NCBI GenBank assembly: GCA_027064305.1
Contig: JAMOPY010000033.1
Span: 1-37,592, forward strand
From: Methanobacteriota archaeon
GTDB taxonomy: Archaea > JAADCQ01 > Methanopyri > Methanopyrales > Methanopyraceae
Reading direction: 5' to 3'
DNA length: 37,592 bases
Shown here: positions 15,904-23,645 of the stretch, piece after piece
Layout of the letters: each line of letters opens with the position of its first letter
How positions within the stretch are numbered: the stretch's first letter is position 1
Translations under genes and position numbers: made by a program
Notes under the pieces: generated by a model
The model's input: only the letters and a program-made list of their open reading frames with translations
Told to the model about the DNA's origin: nothing
The model's database searches: none

Positions 15904-16160
15904 ACCGGGAGGACGTGCTCGAGGAGCTCCGGGCGGTTAAGGACCCGCACACCGGGCTCGACATCGTGCAGATGGGCCTGGTGGAGGACGTGGAGGTGGG
16001 GGAGGAAGAGATCCGCGTGACCATCCGACCCACGAACCCGTTCTGCCCCTCCGCGCTGTTCATCGTGGAGGACGTGAAGCGGGTCCTGAAGGACCGGTTC
16101 CCGGACCACGAGATCGACGTTCAACTCGTGGGGCACGTGCTCTCCGATGAGGAAGGGTGA
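15900..16160 (+). CDS. DUF59/MIP18-family Fe-S assembly-type protein
   Basis: This 86-residue protein belongs to the DUF59 (MIP18/PaaD-like) family, which helps in iron-sulfur cluster assembly or delivery. It shows the usual pattern: VKDPHTGLDIVQMGLVEDV (about 13-31), then an IRVTIRPTNPFCPSALFI segment with one conserved Cys. The TTG start overlaps the flavodoxin stop by four bases. Its end overlaps the start of the radical SAM gene by 14 bases, which suggests tight coupling and a role in maturing that cluster-containing enzyme. Confidence 0.85.
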   Translation: MNREDVLEELRAVKDPHTGLDIVQMGLVEDVEVGEEEIRVTIRPTNPFCPSALFIVEDVKRVLKDRFPDHEIDVQLVGHVLSDEEG

Positions 16161-17196
16161 GTGCGCCCTCTGCGGCGCCCCGGCCTCCCGATTCCTCCGG
16201 GTCTGCCGCGAGTGCATCCTGAACCGCTGGGACGAGGCGGAGCGGTACGTGCGCGAGGCCCACGCCCGGGCGCGCCGGGAGCTGGGACTGCCCCCGGAGC
16301 CCCCTCGGCGGGGCAAGCGCTGCGGGGCCTGCGTGAACGACTGCCGCATTCCGGAGGGCGGGCGCGGCTTCTGTGGGGTTGTCGTCAACCGGGAGGGAAC
16401 GCTCGTGCGGGAGCACCGGGGCCGGGCCTACCTGGACCCGCACCCCACGAACTGCGTGGGCGCCTGGGTCTGCCCCGGCGCCACGTCCGCGGGCTACCCC
16501 CGGTACACCGACACCAAGGGGCCCGAGCTCGGCCGGTACAACCTCGCCGTCTTCTACGCCGGGTGCAGCCACCACTGCTTTTTCTGCCAGAACCACGAGC
16601 ACTGGGTGGAGGAGGGTCGGCTCGACGCCGAGCGACTCGCGCGCCGGGCGCGGGACGAGGACGTGACCTGCGTCTGCTTCTTCGGCGGGGATCCCACGCC
16701 GCACCACGACCAGGTGCTGGAGTTGGGGGAGCGGTGGGAGGAGCTGGGGGTGCGGGTCTGCCTGGAGACCAACGGCAGCCTGGACCCGAGGATCATGCGG
16801 AGGATCGCGGAAGTCTGCTACGAGTCCGGCGGCGGGTTCAACATGGACGTGAAGGCGTACGACCCGCGGATCTACCGCGCCCTTACGGGCTCGGACCCGG
16901 AGAACACGTTCAAGAACCTGGAGCTGATCGGGGAGGAGTTCCACCGGGATGATCCGCCCATTCTGCGGCCGAGCGTGCTGATCGTGCCCGGGTACGTGAC
17001 GCCCGAGGAGGTGGAAAAGATCGCAGAATTCTTAGCTTCCGTCAACGAAAGTGTACCTTTGAAACTGCTCCAGCACGTGCCTCATTACCACTCTCTGGAC
17101 CTGGGATACACGCCCGTGCGCGTCATGCGGGAGTGCGAGCGGGCCGCCCGGCGTCACCTGGAGCGGGTTGAAGCCTGTATTTACCGGCCCGTGTGA
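16147..17196 (+). CDS. Radical SAM protein related to pyruvate formate-lyase activating enzyme
   Basis: This 349-residue radical SAM protein has its cluster motif in YAGCSHHCFFCQNHE (about 138-152; CxxxCxxC). It is preceded by an N-terminal cysteine-rich part: CALCGAP, CRECI, then CGACVNDC and an FCG near residue 76, which could hold zinc or a second cluster. FFGGDPTPH (about 178) and LETNGSLDP (about 207) are further family motifs. It resembles the archaeal proteins annotated as PflA-related; substrate unknown. The coding sequence between about 17017 and 17100 is markedly richer in A and T than the rest, with unusual codons. It overlaps the DUF59 gene, so the two probably work together. Confidence 0.85.
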   Translation: MRKGECALCGAPASRFLRVCRECILNRWDEAERYVREAHARARRELGLPPEPPRRGKRCGACVNDCRIPEGGRGFCGVVVNREGTLVREHRGRAYLDPHPTNCVGAWVCPGATSAGYPRYTDTKGPELGRYNLAVFYAGCSHHCFFCQNHEHWVEEGRLDAERLARRARDEDVTCVCFFGGDPTPHHDQVLELGERWEELGVRVCLETNGSLDPRIMRRIAEVCYESGGGFNMDVKAYDPRIYRALTGSDPENTFKNLELIGEEFHRDDPPILRPSVLIVPGYVTPEEVEKIAEFLASVNESVPLKLLQHVPHYHSLDLGYTPVRVMRECERAARRHLERVEACIYRPV

Positions 17197-17212
17197 CGGG
17201 GGAGGCCCGGTT

Positions 17213-18169
17213 TTGACCCTCGTGCTGGCCTACGCGGGCACGGACGGTGCCCTGATCGCCGGCGACCGACGCACCCTGGTCGCGCGCGCCGAGGAGGAGA
17301 AGATGAGCGAGCTCGAGCGCCGGCTGTACTCGGGTGAGGTGCGCACGCGGGAGGAGTTCGAGCGGCTGGTCGAGGAGCTCGGGATCGAGGGGTACGTGGA
17401 CTTTCACGACGATCGGGAGAAGGTCTGGAAGGTGAACGACGAGGTGCTGGCGGGCGAGGTCGGGATCCGCTCCGCGCGGGGCGTGCGCCGGCGGCGGGTG
17501 TACGTGACCCCGGGGGCCCACGCGTTCGTGGAGCTGGAGGGGGACGAGGTGCGGTCGAAGCGGTTCGGCGGCCCCGCGCTCATCGTGGAGGGGCCCAAGG
17601 TGGTGAAGGAGCTGGTTTCCGAGTTCCTGGAGGACCTGGGGCGCCCGGACCTGGAGACCCTGCGGGATTCGCTCGACGATCTCTTCGATTACGTCGCGTC
17701 CGAGACCATCCTGGTGAGCCGGGAGTACGACTCGTACGTGGTGGAGGGCGGGGCCGACCCGCTGGCCCGGGCCCGGCTGCAGAGCGCGATCCGTGAGGAC
17801 GTGGAGGAGCTGCGCCGGTACCGGCGTCAGTTGGCGGAGGAGATGCTCAAGCACGTGCGCGAGGCGTACGACCTGCTGAAGGAGGGTGAGGTGGGCGAGG
17901 TGGTCGAGGTGGGTACCGAGGAGGAGGGGCAGGGGGTGGAGGATGAGCCCCCGGAGCGTCGGATCGTGGTGCGGCTGGCGGACGGGGTGGAGGCCCGCTA
18001 CTGGGGGGACGTGGTGGCGGGCCCGGGTGAGACGGTGGTGATGGCCGTGGAGGATCCGGAGCGGGTGGAGCCGGGCGACCGGGTCGTCGTGGAGGACGGG
18101 GAAATGAAGATAGCGAAAAAGGGCGTGCCCGTCAAGACGGGGTACTCGATCTGCCGAGCGAGGGACTAG
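17213..18169 (+). CDS. DUF2121-family methanogen protein, possible Ntn-hydrolase fold
   Basis: This 318-residue protein matches the DUF2121 family conserved in methanogens, of unknown function. The TTG at 17213 is chosen because GGGGGAGG lies seven to eight bases upstream and the product then begins with the family N-terminus (MTLVLAYAGTDGALIAGDRR). That N-terminus, with Thr at position 2 and an Ala-Gly-Asp-Arg-Arg end, resembles the start of proteasome beta-type Ntn hydrolases; this is my reading. The middle holds a helical segment (about 195-245). The C-terminal quarter (about 265-318) looks like a separate small beta domain (RIVVRLADGVEARYWGDVV). It follows the radical SAM gene by 16 bases. 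Confidence 0.75.
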   Translation: MTLVLAYAGTDGALIAGDRRTLVARAEEEKMSELERRLYSGEVRTREEFERLVEELGIEGYVDFHDDREKVWKVNDEVLAGEVGIRSARGVRRRRVYVTPGAHAFVELEGDEVRSKRFGGPALIVEGPKVVKELVSEFLEDLGRPDLETLRDSLDDLFDYVASETILVSREYDSYVVEGGADPLARARLQSAIREDVEELRRYRRQLAEEMLKHVREAYDLLKEGEVGEVVEVGTEEEGQGVEDEPPERRIVVRLADGVEARYWGDVVAGPGETVVMAVEDPERVEPGDRVVVEDGEMKIAKKGVPVKTGYSICRARD

Positions 18170-18225
18170 ATCGGTGGACGGGCGCCTCCGTCTTCTTCGC
18201 CGGGACCGGCGGCGGACGGTTCGCG

Positions 18226-18960
18226 ATGATCACGCAGAAGCGCCGGACCGGTGGCTTCCGGCTCGAGCTGCCGGGGCTCCGGTTGCAGGTGGATCCGGGC
18301 CCGGGCTGCCTGCTCAGCACTCGGCTCGCCGGCCGGTCAACGACGGCCGTCGACGCGATCTTCGTCTCCCACTCGCACCCGGACCACTACACGGAGGCGG
18401 AGGTGCTCATCGAGGCGATGACCCGCGGGGGAACGCGGAACCGGGGCCTGTTTCTGGGATCCAGGTCGGCCGTGGAGGGGTACCGGGACGGGTCGGGCGA
18501 TTACGGGCCCGTCATCAGCGCGTACCATCGGGAGCTCCCCGAGCGCGTGGTCGGGCTGTCGCCCGGGGACGAGGTCCGGCTCCCGGAGGGTCGGTTGGAG
18601 GCGACGCCCACGGAGCACGGGGACCCGACGGGGATCGGGTTCCGGCTGGAGTACGAGGACGGGGTGATCTACTACACCGGTGACACGGCGCTGGTGGACG
18701 GGCTGTTCGACTGCATCGAGGACGCGATGACGGCCATCGTCAACGTGGTCCGGCCAGGCTCCGACCGGATCCGCGGGCACATGTGCACGCGCGACGTCAT
18801 CGAGCTGGTGCGGGAGGCGTCGGAGCTGGAGCGGGTGTTCATCACGCACTTCGGGATGAAGATGATCCGGGTGGGCCCGGGCCGGGAGGCGCGCCGGATC
18901 GAGCGGGAGACCGGCGTGGAGACGATCGCCCCTCGGGACGGTCGCGCGTACCGGATCTAG
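18226..18960 (+). CDS. Metallo-beta-lactamase-fold hydrolase, 5' end unclear
   Basis: This 244-residue protein has the metal-binding motif SHSHPDHY (about residue 48), a His in PTEHGDPTG (about 127), the Asp of YYTGDTAL (about 146) and a late FITHFGM. It belongs to the RNase Z/UlaG-like side of the superfamily. The ATG at 18226 is the first standard start in frame. However, the codons just before it encode SVFFAGTGGGRFA, which is the conserved first strand of the family. A GTG at 18174 with GAGGGA upstream is the expected start but is one base out of frame, through the GGG at 18180-18182. A sequencing error, a real frameshift or a non-standard start are possible. Confidence 0.8.
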   Translation: MITQKRRTGGFRLELPGLRLQVDPGPGCLLSTRLAGRSTTAVDAIFVSHSHPDHYTEAEVLIEAMTRGGTRNRGLFLGSRSAVEGYRDGSGDYGPVISAYHRELPERVVGLSPGDEVRLPEGRLEATPTEHGDPTGIGFRLEYEDGVIYYTGDTALVDGLFDCIEDAMTAIVNVVRPGSDRIRGHMCTRDVIELVREASELERVFITHFGMKMIRVGPGREARRIERETGVETIAPRDGRAYRI

Positions 18961-19370
18961 CGGGGCGGGATGCCCGAGGCCTCCTCCTTCACGATGACGA
19001 GCTCGTCCGGATCCTCGCCGTACCTGCGCAGCAGGTCGCGGAAGGACCTGCCCTTCCACACGAACGAGACTCCTCCGATGAGCACGTGCGCGTCCTCGAA
19101 CTCCTCCTTCGCCCACTCCATGAGGTCGATCGCCATCGCCTCCAGGTTCCTCGGGTCCACGAGCGTGCGGTCCGCCCCGCTCTCCTCCGACTCCTTCAGC
19201 CCTATGTAGACCAGGAACACGTCCTCGCCCCGGGAGACGAGCTTCGAGACCGGGTCCGGGTCGTCCTCCCGGCCCGGTCGCACGGCCACGTAGATCTCGT
19301 CCACGAGCTGCGAGTCGACCCGGGGAGAGACCTCCGACGCGATCCTCTCCGCGATCTCCTCCGGCTTCAT
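18957..19370 (-). CDS. Unrecognised small protein in operon with ASCH protein
   Basis: I do not recognise this 137-residue acidic protein. It has a helical N-terminus (KPEEIAERIASEV), a hydrophobic core segment DVFLVYIGLK (about 54) and a later HVLIGGVSFVWKGRSF segment that suggests an alpha/beta domain. The ATG at 19370 overlaps the stop of the ASCH-domain gene (ATGA), so the pair is translationally coupled. The stop overlaps the convergent metallo-beta-lactamase-fold gene. Confidence 0.7.
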   Translation of the reverse strand: MKPEEIAERIASEVSPRVDSQLVDEIYVAVRPGREDDPDPVSKLVSRGEDVFLVYIGLKESEESGADRTLVDPRNLEAMAIDLMEWAKEEFEDAHVLIGGVSFVWKGRSFRDLLRRYGEDPDELVIVKEEASGIPPR

Positions 19371-20062
19371 CGCTCCTCCTCCCACTCACGCACCGGCTCG
19401 AACTCCGCCACGTCCACCTTCTCCGGCATCCCGCCGTACATCTCCTCGAGCGCCTCCAGGCACTCCTCCTTGCTCTCGAACCCCGCCTCCCGGTGGTACC
19501 GCTCCGCCGCCTCCTCCGGATCCAGCCCCTTCTCCACGTTCCGGACAACCGTCTCCACGCACCGCATCGTCCCCGCCTTGAAGTTCTTGAACACGAGCGT
19601 GTCACCCGGCTCCAGGTACCGGAACGATCGGTGGTCCGAGGGCCGGATCTCCGCCGTTTTCAGGCCCTCCACGATCAGGTCGAAGAACTCCTCCCTGGTC
19701 ATGAGCTCGATCACGCGCCGCGGCGGCCGCTCACCCAACCGCTCCCGCAGCCGCCGCGCCTCGAACTCCGGGATCCACACCCGCGCCACCTTGTTCTTCA
19801 GGTCCACCTCCTCCAGCCGGACGATGAGCTCCTCGCCCGGGATGAAGAGGAGCTCCAGGTCCACCGGCTCGGGCCAGTCCAGCGCGGCCCGGATGGCGCC
19901 CGCCGGCAGGAACACGCCGAACGGGAGGCCCAGCTCCAGCTGAATCCCCTGATCCCCCTTGATCTGAGCCACCACGGCCTCCACGTACTCACCCACCGCC
20001 CGGTGCGGGTTCTTCGCCACCTCCGAACGGCTGAGCACGCGCTCGGGCCGCTCCTCGCCCAT
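19367..20062 (-). CDS. ASCH-domain protein with unknown N-terminal domain
   Basis: This 231-residue protein carries an ASCH/PUA-like segment near its middle, FDLIVEGLKTAEIRP (about 127) followed by YLEPGDTLVFKN (about 150). ASCH domains are beta-barrels thought to bind RNA, often linked to translation or RNA modification. The N-terminal 120 residues (a helix, then IQLELGLPFGVFLPAGA and ELIVRLEEVDLKNKVARVWI) are not recognised. The C-terminus is acidic and ends in a YGGMPEKVDVAEF segment. ATG start; the stop overlaps the next gene's ATG. Confidence 0.65.
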   Translation of the reverse strand: MGEERPERVLSRSEVAKNPHRAVGEYVEAVVAQIKGDQGIQLELGLPFGVFLPAGAIRAALDWPEPVDLELLFIPGEELIVRLEEVDLKNKVARVWIPEFEARRLRERLGERPPRRVIELMTREEFFDLIVEGLKTAEIRPSDHRSFRYLEPGDTLVFKNFKAGTMRCVETVVRNVEKGLDPEEAAERYHREAGFESKEECLEALEEMYGGMPEKVDVAEFEPVREWEEER

Positions 20063-20133
20063 CCCTCACACCCCGCGGTGGGTCGGCCTATCGGGGTCCT
20101 CGATCATCCGCCCCTCCGCTCCTGCCGGTCTCG

Positions 20134-20811
20134 TCATCCCCGCTCCGGGAACCCCTCCTCACCCACCAGCGGGACGAACGCGCACCCGCCGTGCCGCTCC
20201 CGGCGGATCCGACCGTCCTTCGTCTTCTCCACCACCCACAGCTCCTGCATGTGCCGGTCCCCGACGGGGATCACGAGCCGGCCCCCGGGCTTCAGCTGCT
20301 CGAGCAGGCTGGGCGGCACGTCCGGGGCGCCCGCCGTCACCAGGATCCGGTCGTAGGGGGCCTCCGGCGGGTACCCCTTCGACCCGTCCCCCACCTTGAC
20401 CTCCACCCACCGATCGTACCCGGTCCGCCTTAGATTCTCCCGGGCGAACTCGGCCAGCTCCGGGATCCGCTCCACCGTGATCACCTTCCCGTCCGGCTTC
20501 ACCAGCTCCGCGACCACGGCCGCGTGGTACCCCGAGCCCGCGCCCACCTCCAGCACCTTGTCGCCCGGCCGCGGGTCGAGCAGCTCCGTCATCAGGGCGA
20601 CCATGTGCGGGGCCGAGATCGTCTGCCCCTTTCCGATGGGCAGGGGCGAGTCCACGTAGGCCCGGTCCCGCAGCTCCCGGGGCACGAACTCGTGCCGGGG
20701 CACCCTCCGCATCGCCTCCTCCACGCGCTTCGACCGGATGTACCCCAGGGACTTCAACCGCTCGATCAGCCGCTCTCGGGCGCGGCGGAACACCTCGTCG
20801 TCCTCGACCAC
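20134..20811 (-). CDS. pcm: Protein-L-isoaspartate O-methyltransferase
   Basis: This 225-residue SAM-dependent enzyme repairs isoaspartyl residues formed by protein ageing, a useful function at very high temperature. Motifs are PRHEFVP (about 32), the substrate loop PLPIGKGQTISAPHMVALM (about 50), SAM motif I LEVGAGSGYHAAV (about 82) and RILVTAGAPDVP (about 155). The GTG at 20811 is chosen because GGGGGGAG lies four to five bases upstream; the frame is open further upstream, but that part looks noncoding. It faces ribH across a 73-base divergent gap. Confidence 0.93.
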   Translation of the reverse strand: MVEDDEVFRRARERLIERLKSLGYIRSKRVEEAMRRVPRHEFVPRELRDRAYVDSPLPIGKGQTISAPHMVALMTELLDPRPGDKVLEVGAGSGYHAAVVAELVKPDGKVITVERIPELAEFARENLRRTGYDRWVEVKVGDGSKGYPPEAPYDRILVTAGAPDVPPSLLEQLKPGGRLVIPVGDRHMQELWVVEKTKDGRIRRERHGGCAFVPLVGEEGFPERG

Positions 20812-20884
20812 GCGCGCTCCCCCCTGGGCCCGGGACCGCAGGGGTTTTTGACGTGCGTCCCTCACCGGCCCGGGGGTGCCGCCC

Positions 20885-21319
20885 GTGTCCGAGATCCGGC
20901 TGGGCCTCGTCGTCACCGAGTTCAACCGGGAGATCACGTACGCGATGGAGGAGCTGGCGGTCCAGCACGCGAAGGACCTCGGGGCCCGGGTCGTGGAGCG
21001 CGTGCTCGTGCCCGGCTCGTTCGAGGTCCCCCTCGCCGTCAAGCGGCTGCTGGAGCGGGACGACATCGACGCCGTGGTCACGCTGGGCGCGATCATCAAG
21101 GGGGACACGGACCACGATCAGGCCATCGCGCAGCAGGCCTTCCGGAAGCTCCAGGACCTGATGGTCGAGTACGGGAAGCCCGTCGCCCTCGGGATCTCCG
21201 GCCCGGGGATGACGCGCATGGAGGCGCTGGAGCGCGTGCACTACGCCAAGCGGGCCGTCGAGGCGGCGGTGAAGATGGTCCGCCGCCTGCGCGAGCTGGA
21301 GGGGTCGGGGGAGGCGTAA
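20885..21319 (+). CDS. ribH: 6,7-dimethyl-8-ribityllumazine synthase
   Basis: This 144-residue enzyme performs the penultimate step of riboflavin synthesis. It also supplies the flavin precursor of F420- and flavin-dependent methanogen enzymes. Landmarks are the ligand-binding FNREITYAM (about 12), VPGSFEVPLAVKRL (about 42), GAIIKGDTDHDQ (about 70) and the GISGPGMT segment (about 107). These match lumazine synthase rather than the related archaeal riboflavin synthase. GTG at 20885 is favoured because GGGGGTG lies six bases upstream; an in-frame GTG at 20876 is possible. Confidence 0.93.
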   Translation: MSEIRLGLVVTEFNREITYAMEELAVQHAKDLGARVVERVLVPGSFEVPLAVKRLLERDDIDAVVTLGAIIKGDTDHDQAIAQQAFRKLQDLMVEYGKPVALGISGPGMTRMEALERVHYAKRAVEAAVKMVRRLRELEGSGEA

Positions 21320-21360
21320 TCGTTAAGTACGTACGGGCGGCTAGGCACCGCCGGCGGACC

Positions 21361-21438
21361 GCCGCGGCAGCTCAGCCTGGTTAGAGCGCGGGACTTGTAA
21401 TCCCGTGGCCCCGGGTTCAAATCCCGGCCGCGGCTCCA
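21361..21438 (+). tRNA. tRNA-Thr (anticodon TGT) with C at position 8
   Basis: A full cloverleaf is visible. The acceptor GCCGCGG (21361-21367) pairs with CCGCGGC (21428-21434). The D-stem is GCTC/GAGC, and the anticodon stem CGGGA/TCCCG closes the loop CTTGTAA, so the anticodon is TGT. A 5-base variable loop and the T-arm CCGGG-TTCAAAT-CCCGG complete the fold. The discriminator is T, and CCA is encoded at 21436-21438. Position 8 (21368) is C rather than the nearly universal T, as in most tRNA genes of M. kandleri, where it is edited to U. Confidence 0.96.
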
Positions 21439-21443
21439 CCGAG

Positions 21444-21468
21444 AATCGTTACGAGAATCTTAACGAAA
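21444..21468 (+). repeat. Palindromic element copy 4, imperfect (AATCGTT-N11-AACGAAA)
   Basis: It begins five bases after the tRNA-Thr CCA. The left half-site is perfect (21444-21450); the right (21462-21468) matches 5 of 7 bases; the spacer is again 11 bases. It shares the asymmetric GTTACGA start with copies 1 and 2 read on their other strand. It also lies just before hemL, so a promoter role cannot be excluded. Confidence 0.6.
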
Positions 21469-21481
21469 GCGGGGGACGCCC

Positions 21482-22774
21482 TTGGGGTACGAGGACCGGT
21501 TCCCGGCCTCCAAGGAGGTCTTCGAGCGCGCCGAGCGCGTCATGCCCGGCGGCGTGAGCAGCCCGGTCCGCCGCTTCGACCCCTACCCCTTCTGCGTCGA
21601 GCGCGCGGAGGGCTCCCGCCTGTACACGATCGACGGCCAGGTCCTCATCGACTACTGCCTCGCCTTCGGCCCCCTGATCCTCGGGCACGCGCACCCGGAG
21701 GTCGTCGAGGCGGTCCGGGAGCGGGTGGCCGACGGCTTCCACTACGGCACCCTCACCGAGCCCGAGGTCGCCCTCGCCGAGAAGGTCGTGGACCTCGTCC
21801 CCAACGTGGAGAAGGTCCGCCTCGTGAACACGGGCACCGAGGCCACGATGAGCGCGATCCGCCTCGCCCGCGCGTACACCGGCCGCGACCGGATCATCAA
21901 GTTCGAGGGCTGCTACCACGGCGCGCACGACGCCGTCCTGGTGAAGGCCGGCTCCGGCGCCTCCGAGCTCGGCGCCCCCGACTCCCCCGGCGTGCCCGAG
22001 CCCGTGGCCGAGTGCACGCTCGTCTGCCCCTTCAACGACGTGGAGGCGTTCGTCGAGACCGTCGAACGCTTCGACGAGGAGGTCGGCGCCGTCATCGTCG
22101 AGCCCGTGCTCGGCAACGCCGGCTGCGTGCCCCCCGATCCCGAGTTCCTCAAGACCCTCCGCGAGTACTGCGACGGGACCGAGCGCCTCCTCATCTTCGA
22201 CGAGGTCATCACCGGCTTCCGGCTGGGCCTCGGCGGGGCGCAGGAGTACTACGGCGTGGACGCCGACCTCGTCTGCCTGGGCAAGATCCTCGGCGGCGGA
22301 CTCCCCATCGGCGCGCTCGCCGGGCCCGAGGAGTACATGACCCACGTCGCGCCCGAGGGCAAGGTGTACCAGGCGGGCACCTTCAACGGGAACCCCGTCT
22401 CCGCCACGGCCGGCCTCGCGACCCTCGAGGTGCTCGAGCGGGAGAAACCGTACGACGAGCTCGCGGACAAGGCCGAGCGACTCGCCTCCGCGCTCGCCGA
22501 CGGGCTCGAGGACCGGGGCCTGGAGGGCACGGTCAACCGCGTCGAGTCCATGTTCCAGGTGTACTTCGGCGTGGAGCGCGTGCGGGACTACGGGGACGTC
22601 AACGCCGCGGACCACGACGCCTTCAAGGCCTTCCACCGGGGACTCCTCGAGGAGGGCGTCTGGATCGCCGCCTCCAACTACGAGGCGTGGTTCCTCTCCA
22701 CCGCGCACACCGAGGAGGACCTCGAACGCACCGAGGAGGCGATCGAGTCCGCCCTCGACCGGCTCACGGGATGA
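21482..22774 (+). CDS. hemL: Glutamate-1-semialdehyde 2,1-aminomutase
   Basis: This 430-residue PLP enzyme converts glutamate-1-semialdehyde to 5-aminolevulinate, the tetrapyrrole precursor. Cobamide, siroheme and the nickel cofactor F430 of methyl-CoM reductase depend on it. Motifs are VMPGGVSSPVR (about 20), NTGTEATMSAIRLARAYTGR (about 116), FDEVITGFR (about 238), the PLP lysine in LGKILGGGLPIGA (about 271) and the FNGNPVSATAGLATL segment. TTG start preceded by GGGGGA. Length is normal. Confidence 0.96.
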   Translation: MGYEDRFPASKEVFERAERVMPGGVSSPVRRFDPYPFCVERAEGSRLYTIDGQVLIDYCLAFGPLILGHAHPEVVEAVRERVADGFHYGTLTEPEVALAEKVVDLVPNVEKVRLVNTGTEATMSAIRLARAYTGRDRIIKFEGCYHGAHDAVLVKAGSGASELGAPDSPGVPEPVAECTLVCPFNDVEAFVETVERFDEEVGAVIVEPVLGNAGCVPPDPEFLKTLREYCDGTERLLIFDEVITGFRLGLGGAQEYYGVDADLVCLGKILGGGLPIGALAGPEEYMTHVAPEGKVYQAGTFNGNPVSATAGLATLEVLEREKPYDELADKAERLASALADGLEDRGLEGTVNRVESMFQVYFGVERVRDYGDVNAADHDAFKAFHRGLLEEGVWIAASNYEAWFLSTAHTEEDLERTEEAIESALDRLTG

Positions 22775-22900
22775 CGAGGCCGTACCGGGTGAGGCCCCGA
22801 TGATCAGTACCTGGGCTTCCCCGACCGCCCGGAAACGGTAGGATGACGAGGGAGGTTTCAGCGGACGCCCCCGCGGATGACGAGCAGGGGCCTTGCCCGA
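22775..22900. other. Convergent intergenic gap, nothing assigned
   Basis: This stretch of 126 bases lies between hemL and the convergent radical SAM gene. It repeats the short motif GATGACGAG three times (at about 22772, 22842 and 22876) but shows no gene, tRNA or oligo-T terminator. The repeats may be chance in this sequence context. Confidence 0.4.
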
Positions 22901-23632
22901 CTACGCCAGCCCCCTCCTCCGCATCTCCCGCTCCACGTGCTCGTAGAACGTGACCGGCTCCACCTCCAACGCCCCCGGCGGGATCCCCAGCTCCCCCAGC
23001 CGCTCGACCAACCGCTCCACCTCCTCCCGCTCGAACAGGTCCGGGAGCGCCGGGTGGAACGAGACGCCCTCCCCCATCAGGTACCGCAGGCACCGAAGCT
23101 GCAGCTCGAACCCGCCCGGGTCCGCGTTGGTGATCCGGGCGAAGGACTCCGGATCGCAGCCCTTCAGGCACACCCGCACGTGCAGGTTCTCGAAGTCGGC
23201 CAGCTCGCGCACGAACGACCGGTCCGCCCCCAGCAACGTCCCGTTCGTCTCGAGCACGAACCGCCGCTCGGGCATCGCCCGCTCGCACGCCCCGATCAGC
23301 CTTACCAGGTGCCCCCGACAGAGCGTCGGCTCGCACCCCGAGACCCGGACCACCTCCCCCCGCATGCGCGCCAACCGGCGCGCCACCTCCTCGGGCGAGT
23401 AGAACCGCCAGCGCCGCTCCCACGGGTGCCGGCGCGGGTAGTTGACGTAGCAGTACGCGCAGTCCAGGTTGCACCCGACCGCGTCCGCCGTCGCGCACCC
23501 ACCGTAGAACCGGGTCTCCCGGAACCGATAGTACCTACGAGCGCGGTCCCGGCAGACCCACCGGCGCACCTCCTCCGCCGTCTCCAGCGGATCGTAGCCC
23601 GGCTCCGGTCGCCACTCCCGCAAGCCGGCCAC
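22901..23632 (-). CDS. Radical SAM protein, function unknown
   Basis: This 243-residue radical SAM protein has the cluster motif GCNLDCAYCYVNYPRR (about residues 52-67), preceded by YGGCATADAVG. VRVSGCEPTLCRGH (about 95) and FVLETNGTLLG (about 124) fit the radical SAM barrel, with additional cysteines that may bind a second cluster. The GTG at 23632 is the first start that gives a normal N-terminus (GLREWRPEPGYDPLETAEEV); TTG at 23623 with GGGGTGG upstream is an alternative. It is divergent from the P-loop NTPase gene 13 bases away. Substrate unknown. Confidence 0.8.
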   Translation of the reverse strand: MAGLREWRPEPGYDPLETAEEVRRWVCRDRARRYYRFRETRFYGGCATADAVGCNLDCAYCYVNYPRRHPWERRWRFYSPEEVARRLARMRGEVVRVSGCEPTLCRGHLVRLIGACERAMPERRFVLETNGTLLGADRSFVRELADFENLHVRVCLKGCDPESFARITNADPGGFELQLRCLRYLMGEGVSFHPALPDLFEREEVERLVERLGELGIPPGALEVEPVTFYEHVEREMRRRGLA

Positions 23633-23645
23633 CCCTACGGGGGCG

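Noticed and set aside
17027..17051. Sixth palindrome copy inside the radical SAM gene
   Set aside because: AATTCTT and AACGAAA occur, but the spacer is 10 rather than 11 and the first half has two mismatches. It is coding sequence, so probably chance.
21317..21325. Palindrome half-site just after the ribH stop (AATCGTTAAG)
   Set aside because: No matching second half at the 11-base spacing, so it is not counted in the family, though the position after a 3' end is noteworthy.
22772..22885. GATGACGAG triple repeat as a guide RNA or repeat element
   Set aside because: Irregular spacing, no D boxes at suitable distances and short length; likely chance.
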